NCBI GenBank assembly: GCA_030704615.1
Contig: JAKLZA010000373.1
Location: forward strand, 1 to 56,942
DNA: 56,942 nucleotides
Direction of reading: 5' to 3'
Origin: Takakia lepidozioides
Lineage: Eukaryota > Streptophyta > Takakiopsida > Takakiales > Takakiaceae
How positions within the stretch are numbered: the stretch's first letter is position 1; every line of letters starts with the position of its first letter. The notes below the pieces were generated by a model, which searched no databases, was not told the DNA's origin, and worked only from the letters and a program-made list of their open reading frames with translations. Below, in pieces: positions 47,801 to 56,942 of this stretch. Both the position numbers and the translations under genes were made by a program.

Positions 47801-50624
47801 TTCGATGTTCAAATGAATTTTTGATTGCTTTCAATCTTTGCGAGTGTGTTGGACATACCTTGTCACATGCTCCTCTCAAGTATGAAGTCAATCAAAATTG
47901 ATTGAAAGGGTGAACCCATCGTTCGATGTTCAAATGATTTTTGATTGCTTTCAAACATTGCGAGTGTGTTGGACATACCTTGTCAGAGGTACGTGTCGAG
48001 TATCAGGTCAATCGAAATTGATTGAAAGGGTGAACCCATCGTTCGATGTTCAAATGAATTTTTGATTGCTTTCAATCTTTGCGAGTGTGTTGGACATACC
48101 TTGTCACATGCTCCTCTCAAGTATGAAGTCAATCGAAATTGATTGAAAGGGTGAACCCATCGTTCGATGTTCAAATGATTTTTGATTGCTTTCAATCTTT
48201 GCGAGTGTGTTGGACATACCTTGTCACAGCTCCTCTCAAGTATGAAGTCAATCAAATTGATTGAAAGGGTGAACCCATCGTTCGATGTTCAAATGAATTT
48301 TTGATTGCTTTCAAACATTGCGAGTGTGTTGGACATACCTTGTCAGAGGTACGTGTCAAGTATGAAGTCAATCGAAATTGATTCAAAGGGTGAACCCATC
48401 GTTCGATGTTCAAATGATTTTTGATTGCTTTCAATCTTGCGAGTGTGTTGGACATACCTTGTCACATGCTCCTCTCAGTATGAGGTCAATCAAAATTGAT
48501 TGAAAGGGTGAACCCATCGTTCGATGTTCAAATGAATTTTGATTGCTTTCAATCTTTGCGAGTGTGTTGGACATACCTTGTCACATGCTCCTCTCAAGTA
48601 TGAAGTCAATCAAAATTGATTGAAAGGGTGAACCCATCGTTCGATGTTCAAATGATTTTTTGATTGCTTTCAATCTTGCGAGTGTGTTGGACATACCTTG
48701 TCACATGCTCCTCTCAAGTATGAAGTCAATCAAAATTGATTGAAAGGGTGAACCCATCGTTCGATGTTCAAATGATTTTTGATTGCTTTCAAACATTGCG
48801 AGTGTGTTGGACATACCTTGTCAGAGGTACGTGTCGAGTATCAGGTCAATCGAAATTGATTCAAAGGGTGAACCCATCGTTCGATGTTCAAATGAATTTT
48901 TGATTGCTTTCAATCTTTGCGAGTGTGTTGGACATACCTTGTCACATGCTCCTCTCAAGTATGAAGTCAATCAAATTGATTGAAAGGGTGAACCCATCGT
49001 TCGATGTTCAAATGATTTTTGATTGCTTTCAAACATTGCGAGTGTGTTGGACATACCTTGTCACATGCTCCTCTCAAGTATGAAGTCAATCAAATTGATT
49101 GAAAGGGTGAACCCATCGTTCGATGTTCAAATGATTTTTGATTGCTTTCAAACATTGCGAGTGTGTTGGACATACCTTGTCAGAGGTACGTGTCAGTATC
49201 AGTCAATCGAAATTGATTCAAAGGGTGAACCCATCGTTCGATGTTCAAATGAATTTTTGATTGCTTTCAATCTTTGCGAGTGTGTTGGACATACCTTGTC
49301 ACATGCTCCTCTCAAGTATGAAGTCAATCAAAATTGATTGAAAGGGTGAACCCATCGTTCGATGTTCAAATGATTTTTGATTGCTTTCAAACATTGCGAG
49401 TGTGTTGGACATACCTTGTCAGAGGTACGTGTCGAGTATCAGGTCAATCGAAATTGATTCAAAGGGTGAACCCATCGTTCGATGTTCAAATGAATTTTTG
49501 ATTGCTTTCAATCTTTGCGAGTGTGTTGGACATACCTTGTCACATGCTCCTCTCAAGTATGAAGTCAATCAAAATTGATTGAAAGGGTGAACCCATCGTT
49601 CGATGTTCAAATGATTTTTGATTGCTTTCAAACATTGCGAGTGTGTTGGACATACCTTGTCAGAGGTACGTGTCGAGTATGAGGTCAATCGAAATTGATT
49701 GAAAGGGTGAACCCATCGTTCGATGTTCAAATGAATTTTTGATTGCTTTCAATCTTTGCGAGTGTGTTGGACATACCTTGTCACATGCTCCTCTCAAGTA
49801 TGAGGTCAATCGAAATTGATTGAAAGGGTGAACCCATCGTTCGATGTTCAAATGAATTTTTGATTGCTTTCAATCTTTGCGAGTGTGTTGGACATACCTT
49901 GTCACATGCTCCTCTCAAGTATGAAGTCAATCAAAATTGATTGAAAGGGTGAACCCATCGTTCGATGTTCAAATGATTTTTGATTGCTTTCAAACATTGC
50001 GAGTGTGTTGGACATACCTTGTCAGAGGTACGTGTCGAGTATCAGGTCAATCGAAATTGATTCAAAGGGTGAACCCATCGTTCGATGTTCAAATGAATTT
50101 TTGATTGCTTTCAATCTTTGCGAGTGTGTTGGACATACCTTGTCACATGCTCCTCTCAAGTATGAAGTCAATCAAAATTGATTGAAAGGGTGAACCCATC
50201 GTTCGATGTTCAAATGATTTTTGATTGCTTTCAAACATTGCGAGTGTGTTGGACATACCTTGTCAGAGGTACGTGTCGAGTATCAGGTCAATCGAAATTG
50301 ATTCAAAGGGTGAACCCATCGTTCGATGTTCAAATGAATTTTTGATTGCTTTCAATCTTTGCGAGTGTGTTGGACATACCTTGTCACATGCTCCTCTCAA
50401 GTATGAAGTCAATCAAAATTGATTGAAAGGGTGAACCCATCGTTCGATGTTCAAATGATTTTTGATTGCTTTCAAACATTGCGAGTGTGTTGGACATACC
50501 TTGTCACATGCTCCTCTCAAGTATGAAGTCAATCAAAATTGATTGAAAGGGTGAACCCATCGTTCGATGTTCAAATGATTTTTGATTGCTTTCAAACATT
50601 GCGAGTGTGTTGGACATACCTTGT

Positions 50625-51585
50625 CAGAGGTACGTGTCAAGTATCAAGTCAATCGAAATTGATTCAAAGGTGAACCCATCGTTCGATGTTCAAATGAATT
50701 TTTGATTGCTTTCAATCTTTGCGAGTGTGTTGGACATACCTTGTCACATGCTCCTCTCAAGTATGAAGTCAATCAAAATTGATTGAAAGGGTGAACCCAT
50801 CGTTCGATGTTCAAATGATTTTTGATTGCTTTCAAACATTGCGAGTGTGTTGGACATACCTTGTCAGAGGTACGTGTCGAGTATCAGGTCAATCGAAATT
50901 GATTGAAAGGGTGAACCCATCGTTCGATGTTCAAATGATTTTTGATTGCTTTCAATCTTTGCGAGTGTGTTGGACATACCTTGTCACATGCTCCTCTCAA
51001 GTATGAGGTCAATCGAAATTGATTCAAAGGGTGAACCCATCGTTCGATGTTCAAATGAATTTTTGATTGCTTTCAATCTTTGCGAGTGTGTTGGACATAC
51101 CTTGTCACATGCTCCTCTCAAGTATGAAGTCAATCAAAATTGATTGAAAGGGTGAACCCATCGTTCGATGTTCAAATGATTTTTGATTGCTTTCAAACAT
51201 TGCGAGTGTGTTGGACATACCTTGTCAGAGGTACGTGTCGAGTATCAGGTCAATCGAAATTGATTCAAAGGGTGAACCCATCGTTCGATGTTCAAATGAA
51301 TTTTTGATTGCTTTCAATCTTTGCGAGTGTGTTGGACATACCTTGTCACATGCTCCTCTCAAGTATGAAGTCAATCAAATTGATTGAAAGGGTGAACCCA
51401 TCGTTCGATGTTCAAATGATTTTTGATTGCTTTCAAACATTGCGAGTGTGTTGGACATACCTTGTCACATGCTCCTCTCAAGTATGAAGTCAATCAAAAT
51501 TGATTGAAAGGGTGAACCCATCGTTCGATGTTCAAATGATTTTTGATTGCTTTCAAACATTGCGAGTGTGTTGGACATACCTTGT
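50625..51585 (+). repeat. HOR 8-mer in the second ordered block, ~961 bp
   Basis: The order is B*A / B'HA / BAA, with B starts at 50625 (B*, GTATCAAGTC), 50865 (B') and 51226. It has the same order as the 8-mers at 16933 and 29571, but its A monomers use ATGATTTTTG where the main block often has ATGATCTTTG. Confidence 0.8.
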
Positions 51586-52784
51586 CAGAGGTACGTGTCA
51601 AGTATCAGTCAATCGAAATTGATTCAAAGGGTGAACCCATCGTTCGATGTTCAAATGAATTTTTGATTGCTTTCAATCTTTGCGAGTGTGTTGGACATAC
51701 CTTGTCACATGCTCCTCTCAAGTATGAAGTCAATCAAAATTGATTGAAAGGGTGAACCCATCGTTCGATGTTCAAATGATTTTTGATTGCTTTCAAACAT
51801 TGCGAGTGTGTTGGACATACCTTGTCAGAGGTACGTGTCAGTATCAGGTCAATCGAAATTGATTCAAAGGGTGAACCCATCGTTCGATGTTCAAATGAAT
51901 TTTTGATTGCTTTCAATCTTTGCGAGTGTGTTGGACATACCTTGTCACATGCTCCTCTCAAGTATGAAGTCAATCAAAATTGATTGAAAGGGTGAACCCA
52001 TCGTTCGATGTTCAAATGATTTTGATTGCTTTCAAACATTGCGAGTGTGTTGGACATACCTTGTCAGAGGTACGTGTCGAGTATCAGGTCAATCGAAATT
52101 GATTGAAAGGGTGAACCCATCGTTCGATGTTCAAATGAATTTTTGATTGCTTTCAATCTTTGCGAGTGTGTTGGACATACCTTGTCACATGCTCCTCTCA
52201 AGTATGAGGTCAATCGAAATTGATTGAAAGGGTGAACCCATCGTTCGATGTTCAAATGAATTTTTGATTGCTTTCAATCTTTGCGAGTGTGTTGGACATA
52301 CCTTGTCACATGCTCCTCTCAAGTATGAAGTCAATCAAAATTGATTGAAAGGGTGAACCCATCGTTCGATGTTCAAATGATTTTTGATTGCTTTCAACAT
52401 TGCGAGTGTGTTGGACATACCTTGTCAGAGTACGTGTCGAGTATCAGGTCAATCGAAATTGATTCAAAGGGTGAACCCATCGTTCGATGTTCAAATGAAT
52501 TTTTGATTGCTTTCAATCTTTGCGAGTGTGTTGGACATACCTTGTCACATGCTCCTCTCAAGTATGAAGTCAATCAAATTGATTGAAAGGGTGAACCCAT
52601 CGTTCGATGTTCAAATGATTTTTGATTGCTTTCAAACATTGCGAGTGTGTTGGACATACCTTGTCACATGCTCCTCTCAAGTATGAAGTCAATCAAAATT
52701 GATTGAAAGGGTGAACCCATCGTTCGATGTTCAAATGATCTTTGATTGCTTTCAAACATTGCGAGTGTGTTGGACATACCTTGT
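51586..52784 (+). repeat. HOR canonical 10-mer in the second ordered block, ~1,199 bp
   Basis: The order is B*A / BA / B'HA / BAA, with B starts at 51586 (B*), 51826, 52066 (B') and 52427. It matches the canonical unit of the main ordered domain about 20 kb away, so the 10-mer is a stable unit of the family and not a local accident. Confidence 0.8.
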
Positions 52785-54824
52785 CAGAGTACGTGTCAGT
52801 ATCATGTCAATCGAAATTGATTCAAAGGGTGAACCCATCGTTCGATGTTCAAATGAATTTTTGATTGCTTTCAATCTTTGCGAGTGTGTTGGACATACCT
52901 TGTCACATGCTCCTCTCAAGTATGAAGTCAATCAAAATTGATTGAAAGGGTGAACCCATCGTTCGATGTTCAAATGATCTTTGATTGCTTTCAAACATTG
53001 CGAGTGTGTTGGACATACCTTGTCAGAGGTACTGTCGAGTATCAGGTCAATCGAAATTGATTCAAAGGGTGAACCCATCGTTCGATGTTCAAATGAATTT
53101 TGATTGCTTTCAAACATTGCGAGTGTGTTGGACATACCTTGTCACATGCTCTCTCAAGTATGAAGTCAATCAAAATTGATTGAAAGGTGAACCATCGTTC
53201 GATGTTCAAATGATTTTTGATTGCTTTCAAACATTGCGAGTGTGTTGGACATACCTTGTCAGAGGTACGTGTCGAGTATCAGGTCAATCGAAATTGATTG
53301 AAAGGTGAACCCATCGTTCGATGTTCAAATGATTTTTGATTGCTTTCATCTTGCGAGTGTGTTGGACATACCTTGTCACATGCTCCTCTCAGTATGAGGT
53401 CAATCAAATTGATTCAAAGGGTGAACCCATCGTTCGATGTTCAAATGAATTTTTGATTGCTTTCAATCTTGCGAGTGTGTTGGACATACCTTGTCACATG
53501 CTCCTCTCAAGTATGAAGTCAATCAAATTGATTGAAAGGGTGAACCCATCGTTCGATGTTCAAATGATTTTTGATTGCTTTCAATCTTTGCGAGTGTGTT
53601 GGACATACCTTGTCAGAGGTACGTGTCGAGTATCAGGTCAATCAAAATTGATTGAAAGGGTGAACCCATCGTTCGATGTTCAAATGATTTTTGATTGCTT
53701 TCAATCTTTGCGAGTGTGTTGGACATACCTTGTCACATGCTCCTCTCAAGTATGAAGTCAATCAAAATTGATTGAAAGGGTGAACCCATCGTTCGATGTT
53801 CAAATGATTTTTGATTGCTTTCAAACATTGCGAGTGTGTTGGACATACCTTGTCACATGCTCCTCTCAAGTATGAAGTCAATCAAAATTGATTGAAAGGG
53901 TGAACCCATCGTTCGATGTTCAAATGATTTTTGATTGCTTTCAAACATTGCGAGTGTGTTGGACATACCTTGTCAGAGGTACGTGTCAAGTATCAAGTCA
54001 ATCGAAATTGATTCAAAGGGTGAACCCATCGTTCGATGTTCAAATGAATTTTTGATTGCTTTCAATCTTTGCGAGTGTGTTGGACATACCTTGTCACATG
54101 CTCCTCAAGTATGAAGTCAATCGAAATTGATTGAAAGGTGAACCCATCGTTCGATGTTCAAATGATTTTTGATTGCTTTCAATCTTTGCGAGTGTGTTGG
54201 ACATACCTTGTCACATGCTCCTCTCAAGTATGAAGTCAATCAAAATTGATTGAAAGGGTGAACCCATCGTTCGATGTTCAAATGATTTTTGATTGCTTTC
54301 AAACATTGCGAGTGTGTTGGACATACCTTGTCAGAGGTACGTGTCGAGTATCAGGTCAATCGAAATTGATTCAAAGGGTGAACCCATCGTTCGATGTTCA
54401 AATGATTTTTGATTGCTTTCAATCTTTGCGAGTGTGTTGGACATACCTTGTCACATGCTCCTCTCAAGTATGAAGTCAATCAAAATTGATTGAAAGGGTG
54501 AACCCATCGTTCGATGTTCAAATGATTTTTGATTGCTTTCAAACATGCGAGTGTGTTGGACATACCTTGTCACATGCTCCTCTCAAGTATGAAGTCAATC
54601 AAAATTGATTGAAAGGGTGAACCCATCGTTCGATGTTCAAATGATTTTTGATTGCTTTCAAACATGCGAGTGTGTTGGACATACTTGTCAGAGGTACGTG
54701 TCAAGTATGAGTCAATCGAAATTGATTCAAAGGGTGAACCCATCGTTCGATGTTCAAATGATTTTTGATTGCTTTCAATCTTTGCGAGTGTGTTGGACAT
54801 ACCTTGTCACATGCTCCTCTCAAG
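52785..54824 (+). repeat. Degenerating satellite left of the insertion
   Basis: Monomers carry frequent one- and two-base losses, for example CATGCTCTCTCAAG near 53146, GGTGAACCATCG near 53187, TTTCATCTTGCG near 53345, CTCCTCAAGTATG near 54103 and GACATACTTGTC near 54679. The order of A and B is still readable. The left side of the insertion ends in a normal A/H head, CACATGCTCCTCTCAAG. Confidence 0.8.
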
Positions 54825-54904
54825 GTCAGTCAGGAAAGGGGGTGGGATTTTTAAGGGGGAAGTTTTAATGTTTTTTGTTTTTGTGTGGTGTCACCGTCTC
54901 TCAA
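54825..54904 (+). other. ~80-bp non-satellite insertion with 7-bp flanking duplication
   Basis: The satellite head stops after CACATGCTCCTCTCAAG (ending at 54824) and resumes at TATGAAGTC (from 54905). Between them is unrelated sequence: GTCAGTCAGG, two runs of GGGGG, T-runs of five to six, and GGTGTCACC near the right end. The final seven bases (CTCTCAA, 54,898-54,904) repeat the satellite bases at 54,817-54,823, so the foreign part is flanked by a 7-bp direct repeat, or 8 bp with one mismatch. This resembles a target-site duplication. The G/T-rich top strand has only five C in 73 bases. I see no convincing terminal inverted repeats, no coding potential and no family I recognise. It could be a small transposon remnant, filler DNA from break repair, or a sequencing artefact. 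Confidence 0.7.
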
Positions 54905-56942
54905 TATGAAGTCAATCAAAATTGATTGAAAGGGTGAACCCATCGTTCGATGTTCAAATGAATTTTTGATTGCTTTCAATCTTTGCGAGTGTGTTGGACA
55001 TACCTTGTCACATGCTCCTCTACATGAAGTCAATCAAAATTGATTGAAAGGGTGAACCCATCGTTCGATGTTCAAATGAATTTTTGATTGCTTTCAAACA
55101 TTGCGAGTGTGTTGGACATACCTTGTCAGAGGTCCTGTCGAGTATGAGTCAATCAAATTGATTCAAAGGGTGAACCCATCGTTCGATGTTCAAATGAATT
55201 TTTGATTGCTTTCAATCTTTGCGAGTGTGTTGGACATACCTTGTCACATGCTCCTCTCAAGTATGAAGTCAATCAAAATTGATTGAAAGGTGAACCCATC
55301 GTTCGATGTTCAAATGAATTTTTGATTGCTTTCAAACTTTGCGAGTGTGTTGGACATACCTTTCACATGCTCCTCTCAAGTATGAAGTCAATCAAATTGA
55401 TTGAAAGGGTGAACCCATCGTTCGATGTTCAAATGATTTTTGATTGCTTTCAAACATTGCGAGTGTGTTGGACATACCTTGTCAGAGGTACTTGTCAAGT
55501 ATCAAGTCAATCGAAATTGATTCAAAGGGTGAACCCATCGTTCGATGTTCAAATGAATTTTTGATTGCTTTCAACATTGCGAGTGTGTTGGACTACCTTG
55601 TCACATGCTCCTCTCAAGTATGAGTCAATCAAAATTGATTGAAAGGGTGAACCCATCGTTCGATGTTCAATGAATTTTTGATTGCTTTCAATCATTGCGA
55701 GTGTGTTGGGACATACCTTGTCACATACGTGTCGAGTATCAGTCAATCGAAATTGATTCAAAGGGTGAACCCATCGTTCGATGTTCAAATGAATTTTTGA
55801 TTGCTTTCAATCTTTGCGAGTGTGTTGGACATACCTTGTCACATGCTCCTCTCAAGTATGAATCAATCAAAATTGATTGAAGGGTGAACCCATCGTTCGA
55901 TGTTCAAATGATCTTTTGATTGCTTTCCAAACATTGCGAGTGTGTTGGACATACCTTGTCAGGTACGTGTCGAGTATCAGGTCAATCGAAATTGATTCAA
56001 AGGTTGAACCCATCGTTCGATGTTCAAATGAATTTTTGATTGCTTTCAATCTTTGCGAGTGTGTTGGACATACCTTGTCACATGCTCCTCTCAAGTATGA
56101 GTCAATCAAATTGATTCAAAGGGTGAACCCATCGTTCGATGTTCAAATGATTTTTGATTGCTTCAATCTTCGAGTGTGTTGGACATACCTTGTCACATGC
56201 TCCTCTCAAGTATGAAGTCAATCAAATTGATTGAAAGGGTGAACCCATCGTTCGATGTTCAAATGATCTTTGATTGCTTTCAAACATTGCGAGTGTGTTG
56301 GACTACCTTGTCAGAGGTACGTGTCAAGTATCAGTCAATCGAAATGGATTCAAAGGGTGAACCCATCGTTCGATGTTCAAATGAATTTTTGATTGCTTTC
56401 AATCTTTGCGAGTGTGTTGGACATACCTTGTCACATGCTCCTCTCAAGTATGAAGTCAATCAAATTGATTGAAAGGGTGAACCCATCGTTCGATGTTCAA
56501 ATGATTTTTGATTGCTTTCAAACATTGCGAGTGTGTTGGACATACCTTGTCACATGCTCCTCTCAGTATCAAGTCAATCAAAATTGATTGAAAGGGTGAA
56601 CCCATCGTTCGATGTTCAAAGATCTTTGATTGCTTTCAAACATTGCGAGTGTGTTGACATACCTTGTCAGAGGTACGTGTCGAGTATCAGTCAATCGAAA
56701 TTGATTCAAAGGGTGAACCCATCGTTCGATGTTCAAATGAATTTTGATTGCTTTCAATCTTGCGATGTTGGTTGGACATACCTTGTCCACATGCTCCTCT
56801 CAGTATGAAGTCAATCAAAATTGATTGAAAGGGTGACCCCATCGTTCGATGTTGAAATGAATTTTTGATTGCTTTCAAACATTGCGAGTGTGTTGGACAT
56901 ACCTTGTCAGAGGTACGTGTCGAGTATCAGGTCAATCAAATT
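54905..56942 (+). repeat. Most degenerate satellite segment, right end
   Basis: Satellite continues from the insertion to the window end with the highest density of unusual changes: CTCCTCTACATGAAG near 55016, CATACCTTTCACATG near 55357, GGACTACCTTG near 55591 and 56302, GTGTTGGGACATACC near 55705, GCTTTCCAAACATTG near 55922, CAAAGGTTGAACCC near 55998, CGATGTTGGTTGGACATACC near 56763 and GGTGACCCCATCG near 56833. Decay toward one side is typical of an array margin. That the margin lies just beyond the window is inferred. Confidence 0.8.

Larger units (their letters stand above)
31738..50624 (+). repeat. Right irregular satellite domain with degenerate patches
   Basis: The sequence is continuous A/B satellite, but the B spacing no longer follows the 2-2-3-3 order for long. 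It opens with an abnormal B-B neighbour pair (31976, 32095). Single-base losses in short homopolymers are much more frequent than in 15.7-31.7 kb. Local traces of order remain, for example a B'-H pair at 47983 and another at 49661. No gene or foreign insert is seen. Confidence 0.85.
1..56942 (+). repeat. Satellite array, ~120-bp monomer, ~470 head-to-tail copies
   Basis: The landmarks GTGTTGGACATACCTTGTCA and CCATCGTTCGATGTTCAAAT recur about every 120-121 bp from the first base to the last, always on the same strand; I found no inverted monomer. The array is broken only by foreign sequence at 54,825-54,904 and is cut by both window ends. Two main types (A, 120 bp; B, 121 bp) alternate in groups of two or three monomers, giving super-periods of about 241 and 361 bp. 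GC is about 38% (A) and 40% (B). Known of such arrays: long satellites with higher-order structure are characteristic of eukaryotic centromeric and other constitutive heterochromatin. The chromosomal location here is inferred only. The whole window is non-genic: short open frames exist because 120 is divisible by 3, but they are the same few peptides repeated with TTG starts and no gene context. Confidence 0.99.

Noticed and set aside
53336-53755. Longest open frame, 139 codons, with repeated WTYLV and VNPSFDVQM blocks
   Set aside because: It is satellite translated in frame. A monomers are 120 bp (40 codons), so the frame stays open, and here chance indels remove the usual frame shift at B. 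The frame starts at TTG. The same peptide blocks appear in every frame-compatible stretch on both strands, with no promoter, ribosome-binding or splice context.
54838-54859. G-quadruplex in the insertion
   Set aside because: Only three runs of three or more G are present (GGGGG, GGG, GGGGG), so a standard four-tract, three-tetrad structure is not supported.
54825-54904. Confident transposon call for the insertion
   Set aside because: The CTCTCAA duplication is suggestive, but there are no clear terminal inverted repeats, and one flank is imperfect (G missing before TATG). It is kept as unclassified.
1-56942. CRISPR array
   Set aside because: The repeats are contiguous ~120-bp units without unique spacers. 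The variable parts fall into a few recurring states (A, B, H heads), and no cas-like gene is present.
1-56942. Iteron-type plasmid origin or bacterial tandem repeat
   Set aside because: The size (57 kb, ~470 copies) and higher-order structure do not fit iterons, and no replication gene is present.
1-56942. Telomeric repeats, tRNA or rRNA genes, Pol III boxes
   Set aside because: No telomere-like short repeat, tRNA-like cloverleaf or rRNA-like stretch was seen. Everything outside 54,825-54,904 is explained by the satellite monomer.

Overview
This window holds no recognisable gene. It is one uninterrupted head-to-tail satellite DNA array. The monomer is about 120 bp, about 470 copies all lie in the same orientation, and the array runs off both ends of the window. 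The only clearly foreign sequence is an insertion of about 80 bp at 54,825-54,904. A 57-kb array of such monomers with higher-order organisation is typical of eukaryotic heterochromatin (centromeric, pericentromeric or subtelomeric). I do not recognise the satellite and cannot name the species or say whether it is plant or animal. Monomer GC is about 38-40%. | Monomer families. Type A is 120 bp with head CACATGCTCCTCTCAAGTAT and tail CAAACATTGCG. Type B is 121 bp with head CAGAGGTACGTGTCGAGTAT and tail CAATCTTTGCG. They share a nearly invariant core (AAGGGTGAACCC followed by ATCGTTCGATGTTCAAATGA) and a nearly invariant tail (GCGAGTGTGTTGGACATACC, then TTGT). They differ mainly in the first 25 bp and at a few diagnostic sites. 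Three further subtypes are B* (CAAGTATC in the head instead of CGAGTATC), B' (GATTGAAAG instead of GATTCAAAG) and H (A-type head on a B-type body). | Layout. 1-14,414: irregular array, with B monomers every 2, 3, 4 or sometimes 5 monomers. 14,415-31,737: highly ordered domain of 15 consecutive higher-order repeat (HOR) units, each starting with B*. The commonest unit is a 10-mer of about 1,202 bp (B* A B A B' H A B A A), with related 8-, 9- and 11-mer derivatives. This domain contains a 2,289-bp (19-mer) block duplicated exactly in tandem (21,386-23,674 and 23,675-25,963) and supported by shared private variants. 31,738-50,624: mostly irregular array with several degenerate patches rich in one-base deletions. 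50,625-52,784: a second small ordered block (an 8-mer and a 10-mer). 52,785-56,942: increasingly degenerate array with the insertion, suggesting that the array edge lies to the right. | The short open frames are by-products of repetition. 120 is a multiple of 3, so frames stay open across A monomers, and most of these frames start with TTG. I call no CDS, tRNA, rRNA, CRISPR array or telomeric repeat. The interest lies in HOR architecture, traces of unequal exchange and conversion, conserved dyad symmetries in the monomer, and the single insertion.
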